A stretch of DNA of 64,000 nucleotides from Lutraria lutraria (GCA_964023205.1 OZ026837.1:15167479-15231478); one strand, 5' to 3'. Positions 24,072-37,648 are shown, numbered from the stretch's first letter. Notes: generated by a model from the letters alone, not told the origin. Made by a program: numbers and translations.

Positions 24072-27000
24072 TGTTTTTATTTCATAAATCATATTTAATA
24101 AACTCAATTTACAATTACAACAAGCATGTTGATAGTCTAAGATGACACAGTTGTCTTCCAATACAGCTGTGTATTTCTCTTAGTAGGCTGAGCAAGTTAC
24201 AACTAGTACTTTTATAAATGATACTACGTCTATAAAAACACCAGTTATATGCTAGGTCTTTTTTGATAATTATTGCAAGACCTTAAGCACATTGTAAAGT
24301 ATTACATGTAATTAGTTGGTCTACTGCAGTATACTTAATTTTAATACAAGTTTTGAGAAACAACCCATTAGCGACTTTTATAACTATATTTATTTACAAT
24401 ATTCATGATTTGATTCATTGTGGCTCTTAAAGGTGGAGCCTTAATGGCTGCGTGCTATGACGCAACGTATGGTATCAGAGCATGCTAAGGTTATAAATAA
24501 TTACAACACACGCGCATAAAGATATAAGAAAACACATATTAACGAACATCAGGTTAATAAAAACAATGTTTACATTGGAAAGCATTGCATTCTTCGTATT
24601 GACGATCGCCTTCCAATCATTCAGCCCCAACACTGGCAATGCAGGACACTGCCCTCTTTCTGCTCTACCACATTCTTCAGTCATTACTGTCAACCAGTTA
24701 ATAAAATCCTGACATCATTATAGTGATTTTTAAACAGCGCTAGTGTTCTTCAAAGCATAATTAAGATTTATAAGTCATGATTTTAAGCCTGTCGTTTATA
24801 CGACCATCTGTTAACAGAAGGTCACGCGTGAACTTTATCAATAGGTCATAAGACTAAATTATAATGACATAAAAATTAAAAAATATTTACTTATATGCCT
24901 TGCCATTTTTAGAATCTGTTTTAAACAAATATGTTACAAAATGTTCACTAGTTGTATCTAAATCAAGCAAAGCACAGACAGTGAATGCATAAAATGCACA
25001 AGGGATGCTGGGCTGCTACGGTATTGGGTAAACATGTATACACTGTTTTCAAATTATGCAAAACACCAGAAAGAGTATCACAGTGATGTTAGTAAAACAT
25101 AAAAACATCAGTATTTTCTTAAGTGTTATCAATTCTATATCAGCTTTAAAGATTTGGAACGAATAACTAAGCCATTGTTACTTATGATACATTGATATTC
25201 AACATTGTTAACGCAGCTGTCACGAGGTGGGTTCAAACACTGACAGGGTGTTTTGAAAACCTGTCGTCACATCACGTAAGTGTCAACCTTGCAGTAGACC
25301 TAAGTCGGTATAAATTTCGACTAAATATTTTAATTATATCTTACACAATAAAGAAAGTCCTCGTTATTTTATACCCCCTCGTGTATTGTCTTTTATGGTT
25401 TCAAAAACGTCGAAACGTTTAACTTCAAAATCATTTTAACAGTAGATCGGTGTTTCATGATCATATTGGTGACGAGTTTATAAATGTGAACATTTTCACC
25501 GGTTTGTTAACGATATGTTGATACATACATCTTAAATGCTTTGGCCGAAGAACTTTGAAAATCGGAGACAGCAATCGATGAAGTGCTAGCAGAAATTAGT
25601 GAACATATATCTGACAACTCTGTCTAGCTGGACAGAACCTAACGTCTTTCTAGACAAATGCAAATGTATAGTTAGGAATTACTGTTATAAACTGTTATTG
25701 ATAATGTTGCAAAATTTATTTCATGAAAGATGAAATAATTCCTAAAAAAGAAATAACGGTTGAATGGATAAAGATAAGGATTCCTAAAAAAGTAAAACCA
25801 CATTCAAATATCTTCCCACCTTTCCTAAATATCGACACCTCTCCCAAATCCACTAACTCCAAACCAACCCAACGCACCGGCCCATGCAAAAATGGAGGAT
25901 AAAACAGTCTCCAGGAGGGTATTGCATTGGACGGGTATGAAGCAAAGATAAAAGGGTGGTCAAATAGTTTAAAGGGCCTAGATTCACACCTAACTCTGGG
26001 GAAACAAAAAAAGTAAAGACGCGTATAAAAATTAAGAAAACCGAAGACACTTTAAACAACAATGAACAATTTCCCCTGTCATCCCTTACCTATAACTAAA
26101 CTTACATAATCCTTCAAGACGTCTCGTTGTTCTATGAATTCCTTTTAATCTAGGTTACTGTTTCATCGGATCATTTGCATACAGGGGTAATTTATAGCTG
26201 CTGAGGATTGCACGGTGAAGAATTAATATCACCAGATAGAAATGAAGCTATTTAAAGAAACTCGAACATTAGCGATCTAGACACATTTTTAAAGAGTCTA
26301 TGTTCAGTCAAGCAAATAAATTACCATAAGTGAACATCGAATGTACACGACGTAAATGTCGCTGTTTGACGTGCTGACAGCTTACGGGACAAAGTATGTG
26401 TTTTGGTATTAATTAATTAGTTTCATTGGTGCACGTTCAGTCTTCTCTTCTTCTTCCCAGTGAATTGTAGGGCCCACTCGGAGGCATCAACGTACTTGTC
26501 AAGCTTATGTTAACGGCCACAACCGAATAAAGGCCATCCTGTGAATAACACGTCATTGATTATTTGAAACAAAATGACCTCCTAAAAAATACAGGCTGTC
26601 AATAAAGGCCTCATTTAGTCTTTCCCAATGGTAGCCTTTGTTCACAGGTTTGACTGAATTATCTTTCTCATATCAACTCATGCTCCAGTCTCTTCGGCAT
26701 CGTAAGCTTGTTCATCAGAATCATAAGAGAAGTCATTACTGAAATCAGAAGTCATTTGTCAACTCGACATGTCGTGTATGTAAGAAGGCTGATGACAAGA
26801 CTAGGATGATGGTGGTACTTAATGACTTCAATGTGTCTTCTTTTACATGTATTTAATTAAATAAGTGTGTCATTTCATTCATGTAAATGTTCATTTACAT
26901 TTATTATTGATGGAAACATGATTATAATGGGTGTAAACTAATGGTGTTTAATTTGCATAATTATACAATACATACACTATGATAATGGTGCGATAAAACA

Positions 27001-29141
27001 TTAATTAATAGAAAATGATGCTGTAAATTACTTGAAACTGTGTCATGGTTTTACAACAATTAAGTCAGATGTAATGGCACATTCATTTATAAAGAGCTAT
27101 ACAAGACATGGACAAAAGTAATATACATTTGGGTGTGGACACCACACATTGACGGCCTTTTGCTCTAAGTACACATTTAAGTTTTAAAATAATCTGTACT
27201 GGGCTCCAAAGTCAAATTTACGTCCGCATAACCTTAAGTCAAGTTAAAGAAAAGAGGTTGAATTTTAAAACTGAATAGGAAATCGTAAACACAATGTCAA
27301 ACTTAGTTTAGTTCATGGACTGTACCGATAAAATTAAATACTGGACAGAATCTCTCAACAAACACAGTATTTAAAGCATACGTTGCTGATCTTGCTGATC
27401 GAATATGAGTAAAATTCATGAACGAGGTGTATTTCCACAGAAAACACAATCTACTGGAAAGAGGTCAGGTGTAATTTGCACTGAAGGACAATTTGCATAT
27501 TTATGCCAAGAAAAAGTTTCACTCGGCAAAGTGGAGTAGGCAGTGTTCATCATTTCTTTAACGTTCTGGTTTTCATTTTGTTACACACTACTCAAGTTTA
27601 GTTCTGAATTATTATGACATTTTACGTATTATCCATAAGTTATCAATTAAAATGTTTGGTTGTCTTAACTGTTTTGTAATGTTTTTTGTCGTGTTGACCG
27701 ATTATAAAAGTTGTGCAGTGTATACCAACTTTTCTTTAACAAAATGTCATATTTTAAGAGAATGCTTATGAATCACACACCATTTCAATGTCATACCGTT
27801 AACAAGTCATTTAAATCATTTTCAAATCCGTTTATCAAAAGTCTTGTCATATCTTGAAAAAAATATATGGGATCCTCAAAATTATGAGTTCTTTAGAGGT
27901 TTTCGACAACGTGATATATTCATTTTACCAAAATCTAATGTGTTGTAATAATAAATAGGCGAGGTAACTATCTATGACAGTTGAAATATTATAAGAATAC
28001 CACAAATGAATAATGTAAAAGATGATATTCAGCTTTATTAACATGCTATTCCGGTTGTAATTTTTATCTTCATTCGTAACAATCGCATCTATTATTGTTA
28101 TTGACAAGAGCAGAATAGAGTTGGGGTGAAGTCAAGTGAACCTTTAGTATTCACGACTTGTTTTATATCTTGAATAGATTGGATTTATGGACGGTCATTT
28201 TGTATCAACACTAAGCCATAACATTGCTTATGCAGAATATTAAAAACTTTCAACGAAGACATCGTTTTCAATATTCTTGACGCCGTAATATGATTTAGGA
28301 ACTTACATAGGTTCCTAACCGGCAAAAAATGGTGTATCTGCTTTCTCTATTGTTGTATGGGGTTGGAAGCCCGCGGCTAATGTTAAACATTCATCGAATG
28401 ATTGAACGATTATTTTGTCAAGGAATGACAAACCCACAACACCGTAGTGTGCCAAATGAGTGTAATGAATTCCATGAGGAAATAAATTGCGTTTTGAAAA
28501 TCATTATATTAAACATAAGGTCATTTAATTTAGGTAATACTTGATTAATGAGCATTGGTAATGAATATTAATAACAGTAATCGTTTCAAACTTATATTTG
28601 TTTGACAGTTGGATGACAATACGTTACGTTCTATCAGTAATTGATTGAGTCGTTAAGGGGGTGTTACACTGTCCGATGCATATAGACATATGATAAGGAA
28701 ACATATTGAACAAAGGAGACCTACATGGCAAAGGATGTTGCGAAAGTTATGCATGAAATGAGAAGAGAAAGTCAAATGATTCGTGCAATACTAATGTTAA
28801 ATACTGTTCGTAATGTACTCTCGTAAAGTAGACAGCTTAGGTTTTCTTTTCTTGTTTCTACTTACGCATTCGAAATGATATATTTAAAGACTTGGGAGAA
28901 ATCAAGCAGAATCCCATAAGGTGCTTGTTGGAGAAACTGTCAAAGAGTTCTGTAATTAAATCTAGTGTACACACCCAAACATGGCATCATTTCCTGGTTT
29001 GAATTAAATCATCCATCTCACCTCTTCTACGCCTTCAGACGTAAATCTGTCCTATACCTTCTATTTCCGACTAACATACTGAACTTGGCTACAGTATCAG
29101 TACTAAAGATGATGTTTTAATTACTTGTATTTTAATTTCAG
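24072..29141. other. No gene seen; one MITE
   Basis: AT-rich, with no open frame above 80 codons and no recognisable domain. A diverged MITE of the CAGTCAAACCTGTG family occupies about 26495-26657 (gaataaaggccatcctgtg, ending ttcacaggtttgactg). An upstream non-coding exon of the gene starting at 29149 may lie here, because an acceptor precedes its ATG, but it could not be placed. Confidence 0.45.
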
Positions 29142-29148
29142 GCTAATT

Positions 29149-32100
29149 ATGCTTCGAATCCTGTCAATCATTTCTTGTGTGACCTACATAGCGGCACAAC
29201 AGGGAAATCGTAAGTATCTTCTTCCTTCTACATGTGTACCATTCATCATTGGCAGGTATGTTATCACTCGGGCTGCCGTAGTCCATCAGATGATGGAACA
29301 TTCTTGACTCGAACAAGGTGAACTTTACGCACGCAAATTATCTCCCTATTTAATGGTGCGGAGAAATCGAAATCAATTGCAGAGTTTGACTGACTACGAT
29401 TTGTTATTTAGCCTTAGAAAATACCAACTGTTATAAATTCAGTTCCATTCTCTTTAAATATGTTGTTTATAAATAAAGATTACAAAACAATACGTGCGAA
29501 TGTTGGTATAATGAACCAAATTAGCATAATGTTGTCAACGAAAGTCGTTTTTATTGTAATTTTAAACATTCAGTAAATTTTAGAGAACGTGAATTAACAT
29601 TTTTCACATTTTGCGCAAGCTTTATGTCACGTACATCATAAAAGAAAGGGCAAGCAATGGTCCATGCGAAGCACTCGTGCTGTCATGGGTTAGAAAACAC
29701 AATGTAAGGAATTAGACAACACCCAAAATAACACCTTTAACTTAGTACGTAAGAATGAACAATGCATCGACCTTTGAGACTTTTACTCAATGATTATTAT
29801 GTTCTTTGATTTATAAACCGGATGATTGTTGATCTGAAAGCAATGTTGGCAAAGTCTAATCAACGTCATCTATGTACGTATGTATTTGTATCAGTGTATT
29901 TTCTTGACCAGTAAAGGAGCCGCGGTCTTGGTTCAATGGTAAGTGCGCTGAACATGTAACCCAAAGATCCGGGTTTGATTCCCGGTCATGGCAGGACATA
30001 TTCTTTCATGAAAATTAGACGAAAATATCGTTTACCTCCGCATGTGTAGAAATAACCGATTCCTCGTGGAAGGGTAAGTTAGTACTGGTTAGAATACCGT
30101 CCAGGAGAAGTTGTTAGGTGATACGGCCGCCGAATATAACTACAAAAATATTTAAAAAACGACTTTAAACTGAAATCAATAAATAAATATTGTGAACAGA
30201 GTAACACAGCCTTAAAGTGCCATTTCATCCCTTTCCTTAACACTTGCTTCGTGGGATTCTATATGGTAATTGGCTTAGGGAAAACGGTGTTTATGTGCTT
30301 TTTTAAACATATTCTTACCTGTATGATTCAAAGGCTTAAACAAGTACATACGCGCATATATTTACATTAAACCTATGTCAGAACATCGCAATATGCAAAA
30401 CATTTGCATTGTCAAGAGTAAGAACTATCAAAGTCTCTACGATAAACACGTCGTGTTGTGTGTTTTTGGGCAATGCCCGGCGTAACTTTTCTAATTTAAA
30501 TAAAGATTTTCAAGCTGACATATTTGTGAACATTTGTTGTTTATCAGATGTATCGTGACCACATCCACTTGTCATTTTTCATGTTTCCCTGTGGTTTAAC
30601 ACAGACGTGACGAAACATACACGTTCAACTATTTATCATCTCTTCTCAGAAATAAATAATATTTGCTTGTGAATTATTGCCTGAATGCGTGATAATGAAG
30701 GTTTTAACGCAAGACGTGTGAACTTTTGGATGGTTGAATTTACAATAATAGGCGTAAAGGGAACTATTGTATTTTTTACGTCACGATTGAGTATGATTAA
30801 GCCCCACCCACCCTAAATAAAGCCATTGTTTAAATTAGAGGTTGGCAGTTAGGCGACTAATTCATTCACAATTTGACCGACACAATAGGGTCCCATAACA
30901 GTAAACCAACAATTGTATGGACGGTCTTATCATATGATTATGATACTTTGGCATCATTAATTTTCATTGGGGATTTAATTTCACGGATTTCGTGGATCGG
31001 GTCATCGACGAAATCAACCCGCATGAATTTTAATGCGGAGATAAGGCATATTTTTCAAAAATCAAAATCCACGAAATAGCCATTTTAGTAAAAACCATGA
31101 AAATTGAGCCCAACGAAAATAAATGAAAAGTACAGTAATTACAGTAATCAAAGACGTATTCATTTATGGACAAAAGACTCAAACGTTTACTGTTTAAATA
31201 CAGGAATAAATTAATCATAAATACTTGAAATTACGTCACGATAATATGATGGAAACTATTTTGAAGTGAAGTGATATTTTCTGAGAACTGACCGAAATGC
31301 TAAGACAGTAACGTGTTGTTGCAACTTGGTGTTCCACACACAATATAGAAGCTCCGGGACGACAATTTTTGTTTAATGTGCACAAAATAAATCACGAGTG
31401 CCAGGTCACAAAATATGCCCGTCAAACTTCATTTTTCAAAGCGTTGAGGGGCATAACTCAGAAGTGCCTATTGGGCTGGTTATAGAACTTGACCGAGATC
31501 TCATGACCATAAACATTTCCATGAAGTTGGGCGGAGATCCGAATAATGTTTGAATCAGAGAGTGGACACCATTGTGTTCGCATAATACGACCCTTTTTTC
31601 AAACGGGCGTATAAAAAGAAGAGTCTTCGGTTAGACTCGGGTTGTACACCAGGCGAATTAAATATTTTTTTCAACATAAGAGCGATGTTTCCTTACAAAA
31701 ATTGATTGATTGAAACACTAAGGCTTTTGGTTAGATTTAGATAAGCATACATGTAACATGAAATGTGCTACAGTAAAGAGAATTCTTGGCAAACAAGAAG
31801 CGCCTACCAATGTGATAACTGATTGAGTCACGTGTTCTAATTTCAGCCGGATGTCTACTCAATGCAGTTCCGGGAAATCCCCGTATGTTCCAGATCAGTG
31901 CCCCATTCCAGAGTAACCGACAATTCCCGTGCCCAGAAAATACCTTGTTCGATGAAAACCAGTGTGGATGCGGTTGGGTTGCTAATCCCGTAAACAGATG
32001 TAAGTTTAATTGTTTGTATGTCTCGCTCATAACACAAATAACTGTCAATATGGATGTAACGACTACTAACTATAGTAAATATCTAATTATATCTCTTCCA

Positions 32101-35100
32101 AAAATTACAACTTTGGCAAAGCTCCAGTACACAACGTAATTGAATGTAATTTAGTACATAAAAAAAGTATGTATTCATAACATAGAACATTGTTTGTGCA
32201 GTTAATTATATTTATAAATAGGAGGAGGAAAATAATGCACACGCAACGGGGCTGGATCCCGCGACCTCCTGCTTGCAAGTCAGATACTCTACCTACTGAG
32301 CTAATGGGTTAGGTGATTCACAGGCAGTTTATTAATGTTAATACTATCAAATATATTATACTGCTACAAATGCATTAAATTGTTTGATCTTTGCAGCACC
32401 AACACAGTTACAGGGCATGGGAACCATTGATGGGGGCCGCTTTGGACCACTTGAACCAAATACAATTGTCACAACACCAGCGTCTACCACAAGACCACGT
32501 GAGTATTCTTAACATTATATAAAGCAATGTTATTCAAACAGGGTCAATAAATGTTTATATAAGTTTAAAAGCCATTCCTTATTTCAAGCCATCACAGAGG
32601 TTATTTAAATACCTGTATAACCTGTCTGTTTATAACTTTTAAAATGGGTCATATCTAAATGTCATTAGTGTTTGCCCTATTTTTTTCACCCAATCAGCTG
32701 CCGGGATTATATGTATTTTGTACTGGTTAATTTCATGAAGACGTCTGTCTGGGTTCTTCAGCAGATAGAGTCTGACCTACTTTTATTAAGAGTACGATGG
32801 GAAAATAGAATGAATTATAAACGCCGGTCGCTCGCCCCTCAGCGTTTCTAATTTCATGCAGAACAGTCATTTTAGACACTAACGATTAGCCTACATATCA
32901 CTTAAGGCAATTATTATTTTGATTGATAACTTGTTGCAGTACATGTTTATGTAAGGACAGTTTCCACGAGTACTTTCAGTACTTTGGTTAATTGGATTTA
33001 CCGCATAGAGTCATGTTTCATTAATGGACATTCATTTCCCGCTACTTTCAGCAAAGTAAACACATGCTTTTATCTACGTTTGCATAATTCCGTTTTTTAC
33101 CAGCTTGCAAATTACGTACTGTCCAAGACAAACACATGTATGACGAATTTATTCACGATGTATGGATCACACGAAGATGTCCAATGGGAACATTATTTAA
33201 CCAACAATCCTGCGCATGTCATGATCTGGACCCTAACCAAGTCTACAGTAAGTAATCAGTTAAACACACCATAAATAAGCTTCGACAGACGAATTGCGTG
33301 ATTCCATGGTTGCCACATGCTTACGTCGTGACGTCACACATGTGGCGTTTTTTATATTTCCTACCTTTAAATAGCGCGTAACGCCAGAGCGCTGTGGTAG
33401 TGATATCTCGCTCAAACATGAACCATATTGGGTTCTTGGGAACATTAATAGAATAACATCTATCAGATAATTTCGTATCTACTCATTTGACGAATCGAGG
33501 GCTCGGCGCAACACTGTCGTAACTTGTTCTTATTTCTTATATGAGTTACAACACTGTTGCGTTGAACCCTCGAAATGTACTTTTTTATTTAAGCCATGAG
33601 TCTTTTCACAACTAATTCCATTGAATGTCCATATATTTTATATGTACAACCAGTGATTTGTTATCGCTATATTTATTGTCTTATATTGACAGCTTCCACT
33701 AGCACAATTTCCTTCATTTTTTGCCCTAAAATGGCCAGAATTTCCCCTAACAAGAAGTGTTTACCACATGACCATGACTGTAAAAAGAAGAAATTTAAAA
33801 TAAAAAAGTTTCCACGCCACTGTCACCAATTACAGTGTAGTAATATTTATATCTATGATTCAAACGACTAAATAATCACATATTCCATAGAAAATGATAT
33901 AATGGATATTTTTCCCATTTTGGAATTTGTTGTCTAAATGACCTCTTTTAACGGGCATGGGGAGGGAGACAATTTTGTGGAAAAAGTCACTGACAATTGT
34001 AGTCTCTGTCACAAATAGGTCACTGTTATTGTTTCAGCATGCCAGCCAGAACTATGGATTAATTTCAACGGTAGAGAAATTGAAGATTCAGCCGGATATC
34101 GTATCTCCATTGGCAACAACGGTAACGTTGTGAACGTTAGTAACGCTGGTAGATTTGATGGCACTGGTACCCTTACAGTATGGCAATACGCCAACCAAGA
34201 TCTTGGCACCCAGCTTACAGTTAATTTGAGATTTTATGAATTTCCAGGCGGTGTGTCTGACGAACAGGTATAGAATGATTTCATTTGCTGTTTGTTCCTA
34301 TATATATATATTTCCATATCGTCATTGTCCTTGGTAACATAGATCACGTGGTGTGGTGTCACATGTTACTATGGAACTATTTTACTGCTTGTTTCGTGTG
34401 AAGTGTTCTGGTTCCATGTACACCATAACCCCCCCCCCCCCCCTTTGCATGACGTTCGTGAAACATGAATTTCTCTTGAACTGTTCTTGAATACTTCATG
34501 AAAAGTTCATGAAGTATGAATAACAATTATACAGGGGTGACATATTTAGCGCCGTTTTTCTTGGCCTAATCCAAGTATTCTAAAGTAACGTTTATTCAAT
34601 CTCTCGGCAGTAAATACGTAATTAAAATACACCAGATTCTGGAAGTAGTATCATTGCGCTTACATAGTTTCTGATAATGTTAGTATTATAAAGACGATGT
34701 ATTTATATATTCTAGGTGTTGATATCTAACTGTTATGGTAGACAGTTGGGTTCTCTCGAGATAAAACTAAATCAGCGAACAAAGGAAGTCATATTCATTG
34801 TTGAAGCAAGGTTAGGAAAAACGCCAAACCAAGCCGAGTTGAGAATCCCGTATCAGGTAAAACATTATATCATATTTGTTAGAATTAGTAACAATTAGTA
34901 CGCAGTCTCATGAACGAACATTAGCATAATCTCAAGCTAAATATGTCATCGCATGATAATGTCTATGCTTATATAACAAAAGAGGAAGCAATGTGTCGAA
35001 GCAAGACTTATATTGTCAGAATCAACCTATTAGAAATGTATCACAATATATTACAATAGTTTATGTTCAGTCAAACTTGTGTAAGCGACCATCTCCGAAT

Positions 35101-37127
35101 AAAGGCCATCCAGTGAATGAAGGCCATTTTTTAAAACACTTCATATATTATTTAGGACAAAATTACCCCCTGAATAAATGTCATCTTTCGAAAACGCCAC
35201 ATTTTGTCTTTTCCAAGGATGGTGTTTGTTCACAGGCTTGACAGATTTGGTAATTTATATTTTAGCAAAAAGCCATGAGTTTCAATTTATTCATATATAT
35301 TAAAATTGCGATAATTTTGTTAGGAGCAAACCTTGTATCTGAATGTATTATAAAGTCCTTGTAAGGATTGCTGTGTTTTTTTTACTTTATACAAGTATTG
35401 TACATTGCGATTATGTTTAAATTGCTTCTTAGAATGCGCTTAACATCCATTGTAAATCTTTGTCAGTGTTTCGCACGCATGCTATTTGAATTCAGTGATT
35501 ATGTTTCCACTTTCCAGGAAAAAGCCTGGAAAAATGTCACCTTGTCTTATGATGGTAACCTAGTGACGGCACAGGTTGATGGCGATATAGCGAATGCACC
35601 TTTGACAGGTTTGTAAATAAATAATAACCAAACACATGATATAGGTATGACTTGGTGATAGAACCAATATCACAAAAATATATTAGTACAATATGGGGGG
35701 GTGGGTGGGTTGAGGAGTTACTATGCATGTGGCCCGGTTCAGAAGCTATGACCAATGTACAGCGCAACCTCTCCAAAGCAACACCCTTTAGGAGTAGCAA
35801 AATTATGTTGCTGTAAGATGTTGCTGTTCTAGAGAGGTTAAATTTATAGTTAGATCATGCAGTGGGAAAAATCATCTTGTTGTTGAATGGTGGTTATTGC
35901 TCATGAGAGATTGTGCTGTAGGACTTTGTGAAGTATTTGAACACAACTTGCTACTTCTTCCCGATAAAGTAATATTCACGTAATTACGTAATAATAGAAC
36001 CGCCTCCGCTACCGAACATGTCACTTTATGTGAGAAAGTAGGCAGTTGCTTACGGAGGATTGGTGCCTAGTACTGGTTCTTTCCAGGAATGAGGGTTAGG
36101 TGAACTGTCCGTGTCATATGACTCTGACTGTTGAAAAAGGTGTGAAAAACTCAAACAAACAAACAAACGTATTAATAGTATTTATTCCTAGTTTTATTTT
36201 TATTTTAGGACATGTGACAACTAGGTACAATGGTTTGTTGATTGGAAGTTGTAATGGACGTGGATATGTTGGCTACATTGATGACGTAAGTATCGCTAGA
36301 TTAGTGCTTGTCCCACTTTTTTATCCAATCAGTGATACGCATTTTTTTTAATTTTTGGCTTTCTTATTATAAAGCGTTCTAACTGTTTAGTTTTGGAGAA
36401 CGACTTAGTTCATACTGCGCATGCGCAGCACTAAGACTGGTTGAATTCATATTTAGGTGTTCTTCGTAATAAGACAGCTACAGCTGCAGTCGCAACTGCT
36501 TCTTTTGTTGTTGTTTTCTTATCTATGATGAACATACAAGTATACACTCTAAAATATTCTTAGATACATTTTAATATAGAAATCAAGCTACTGGGTGCTT
36601 GACCGACTCAATTTAAACAGTTAAGCGATTAAAATAGGCACTTGTCACGCTCATTTTACATCATTCGGTGCACCTCACTCGACACCGTTAGGAGAAGATA
36701 TGGAATCGGCCAAAATATGTTGAATGAGATAAACATTCGTATTAACAAATGTGGGTGGACTTTAGTTCCATACTGCTATATTTGGTATGACCTTCCGCCG
36801 TTGAACATAATATCTTAGCCGGATTAGGACGGGCGTCACAGCGTGTGATGCATTACTAGTCACGTGTGAATTTAGTTTTTCGGAACCTCTCCACCAATTT
36901 CGTACCTTTGTTTAAGTAATTAGTCGAGGTGAGTCGGATGTGATTTTAATAATACAAACTGTCGTATAAGTACTCGTTTTACAGATCTATAAAAACAAAT
37001 ATTGCCATTTATTTTTCAGCTTCGCTTATTCCGTTGCATAACTGAAGGCATGAGAGGCGTTAACACTCTTCCAGCAAACACTGGCGCAGACATCATGGCC
37101 AGCGGCATTAACTTGAATATGCCATAA
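29149..37127 (+). CDS. Secreted protein with two chitin-binding-like domains and a laminin-G domain
   Basis: Coding exons 29149-29209, 31847-31999, 32397-32498, 33104-33247, 34038-34267, 34716-34856, 35518-35608, 36209-36285 and 37020-37127 join in phase (1107 nt, 368 aa). Residues 1-17 form a signal peptide (MLRILSIISCVTYIAA). Residues 21-71 and 106-153 share the pattern C-x(23-25)-C-P-x9-C-x-C with CPENTLFDENQCGC and CPMGTLFNQQSCAC, which resembles molluscan type-2 chitin-binding domains; a Thr/Pro linker (TTPASTTRP) lies between. Residues 155-345 are a laminin-G/concanavalin-like fold (LWINFNG at the start, GYVGYIDDLRLF at the end). Two chitin-binding domains followed by LamG is the layout of Pif/BMSP shell-matrix proteins, but the VWA domain is absent. 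A secreted extracellular or shell-matrix role is inferred. An acceptor 7 bp before the ATG implies an upstream untranslated exon. Exon phases agree throughout. Confidence 0.8.
29925..30165 (+). mobile_element. tRNA-derived SINE, family 2
   Basis: The head has A-box-like tggttcaatggtaagtgcg and B-box-like gggtttgattcccgg. The body contains ggaagggtaagttagtactg and gttaggtgatacggccgccg. Related copies on the minus strand: 45940-46135, 60290-60720 and 62630-62790. It lies in intron 1 of the chitin-binding/LamG gene. An intact tRNA gene is not supported because the acceptor stem does not close. Confidence 0.65.
30955..31140. repeat. Dispersed repeat with cgaaat inverted words
   Basis: Contains ttaatttcacggatttcgtg at the left and ccacgaaatagcc...aacgaaaataaatgaaaag at the right, an imperfect inverted arrangement typical of a short DNA element. 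Intronic. No second copy was found in the window. Confidence 0.3.
31430..31620. repeat. Possible dispersed repeat, intronic
   Basis: Phrases such as ggggcataactcagaagtgc, tgaccgagatctcatgacc and aagttgggcggagatccg resemble dispersed bivalve repeats. No full second copy is present here, so the call is weak. Confidence 0.25.
32238..32315 (-). mobile_element. tRNA-Ala-like SINE head or tRNA pseudogene
   Basis: On the minus strand: tagctcagtaggtagagtat (A-box), a loop tgacttgcaagc with TGC in the anticodon position, then gtcgcgggatccagcccc (B-box region). The acceptor stem does not pair, so this is a tRNA-derived repeat or pseudogene rather than a working tRNA. It lies in intron 2 of the chitin-binding/LamG gene. 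Confidence 0.5.
33693..33836 (+). other. Candidate cassette exon in the chitin-binding/LamG gene
   Basis: Follows the acceptor ttatattgacag and runs open in the phase of the preceding exon. Ending at cagt|gtagta it is 144 nt, so it would insert 48 residues without shifting the frame. The segment is basic and cysteine-bearing (KKCLPHDHDCKKKKFKIKK). Without that weak donor the frame stops at 33871, giving a short alternative C-terminus before LamG. It could also be chance. Confidence 0.3.
34427..34517. repeat. C-run and short perfect inverted repeat in intron
   Basis: A run of about 17 C ends near 34443. About 48 bp later atacttcatgaa and ttcatgaagtat form a perfect 12-bp inverted repeat around a 3-bp loop (34491-34517). 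No function is assigned. Confidence 0.45.
35066..35242 (+). mobile_element. MITE, CAGTCAAACCTGTG family (intronic)
   Basis: Starts ttcagtcaaacttgtgtaag and ends ttcacaggcttgacag. It contains gaataaaggccatccagtg, the phrase that is amplified at 39513-40440. Confidence 0.65.
35757..35920 (+). mobile_element. MITE, CAGTGCAACCTCTCC family (intronic)
   Basis: Starts tacagcgcaacctctcc and ends gagagattgtgctgta; about 164 bp. Confidence 0.7.
35985..36175 (+). mobile_element. SINE family 1, lacking most of its tRNA head
   Basis: Contains tgtgagaaagtaggcagttg, tactggttctttccagg and tgttgaaaaaggtgtgaaaa followed by caaacaaacaaac. Full copies with the tRNA head lie at 38670-38935, 52965-53210 and 59795-60040 on the minus strand. 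Confidence 0.65.
36320..36480 (+). repeat. Dispersed repeat fragment (intronic)
   Basis: ttatccaatcagtgatacgc, ggctttcttat and gaacgacttagttcatactg match, in order, the fragments at 18283-18990. Confidence 0.4.
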
Positions 37128-37213
37128 AGGCCGGGTTACATTCCGTGATTCATTTGGGACGGTGTGTGTGGCGCTAATATCAACTCCTCCCGTGGAAGGG
37201 AGAGACAATTATG

Positions 37214-37219
37214 AATAAA
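37214..37219 (+). promoter_or_regulatory. AATAAA polyadenylation signal of the chitin-binding/LamG gene
   Basis: First AATAAA after the stop, 87 bp downstream. Position is typical; the cleavage site is not determined. Confidence 0.5.
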
Positions 37220-37484
37220 AAATGAAGTATCTTTCGCTCATACAGACATATAAATCATTCATGCATACACTATTGTCGCATTAAATTACATATTTATTAT
37301 ATCATCATGTATTCAGTAGTAATAAATGGGATTTACATATATCAGACGCAGAAAAAGTAACATTTCAAGGAAATTCGTGTTTCAATTAGTTCTTGTATGA
37401 ATTATTTCCTGTTGCTATAACAACCAGCATTTATTTCATATCGCAGGTAAGCTTCTTTTGCATTCTGTAATATCTTGATACCGA

Positions 37485-37648
37485 AATATAATTTCGGATA
37501 ATCAATGGTTTCGGATAACACGATTCGGATAAACGATATTATTTTTACATTGATATATATAAATGGGGAATCGAGACAGAAAGTCATTTCGGATAACACC
37601 AAGTTTTCGGATAATCCGAGTTCGGATAATCGCGGTTTTACTGTATCA
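37485..37648 (+). mobile_element. pogo/Tigger-like MITE with cggataatcgcgg end
   Basis: Carries gtttcggataacacgattcg and ends gttcggataatcgcggtttt followed by actgta. Same family as 10000-10142 and 51509-51690. Confidence 0.65.

Noticed and set aside
29930..29998. Functional tRNA gene
   Set aside because: A- and B-boxes are present but the acceptor stem does not pair and a SINE body follows directly.
31737..32048. Minus-strand frames over the first chitin-binding exon
   Set aside because: Shadow of the plus-strand exon 31847-31999, whose phase and splice sites fit a complete gene.
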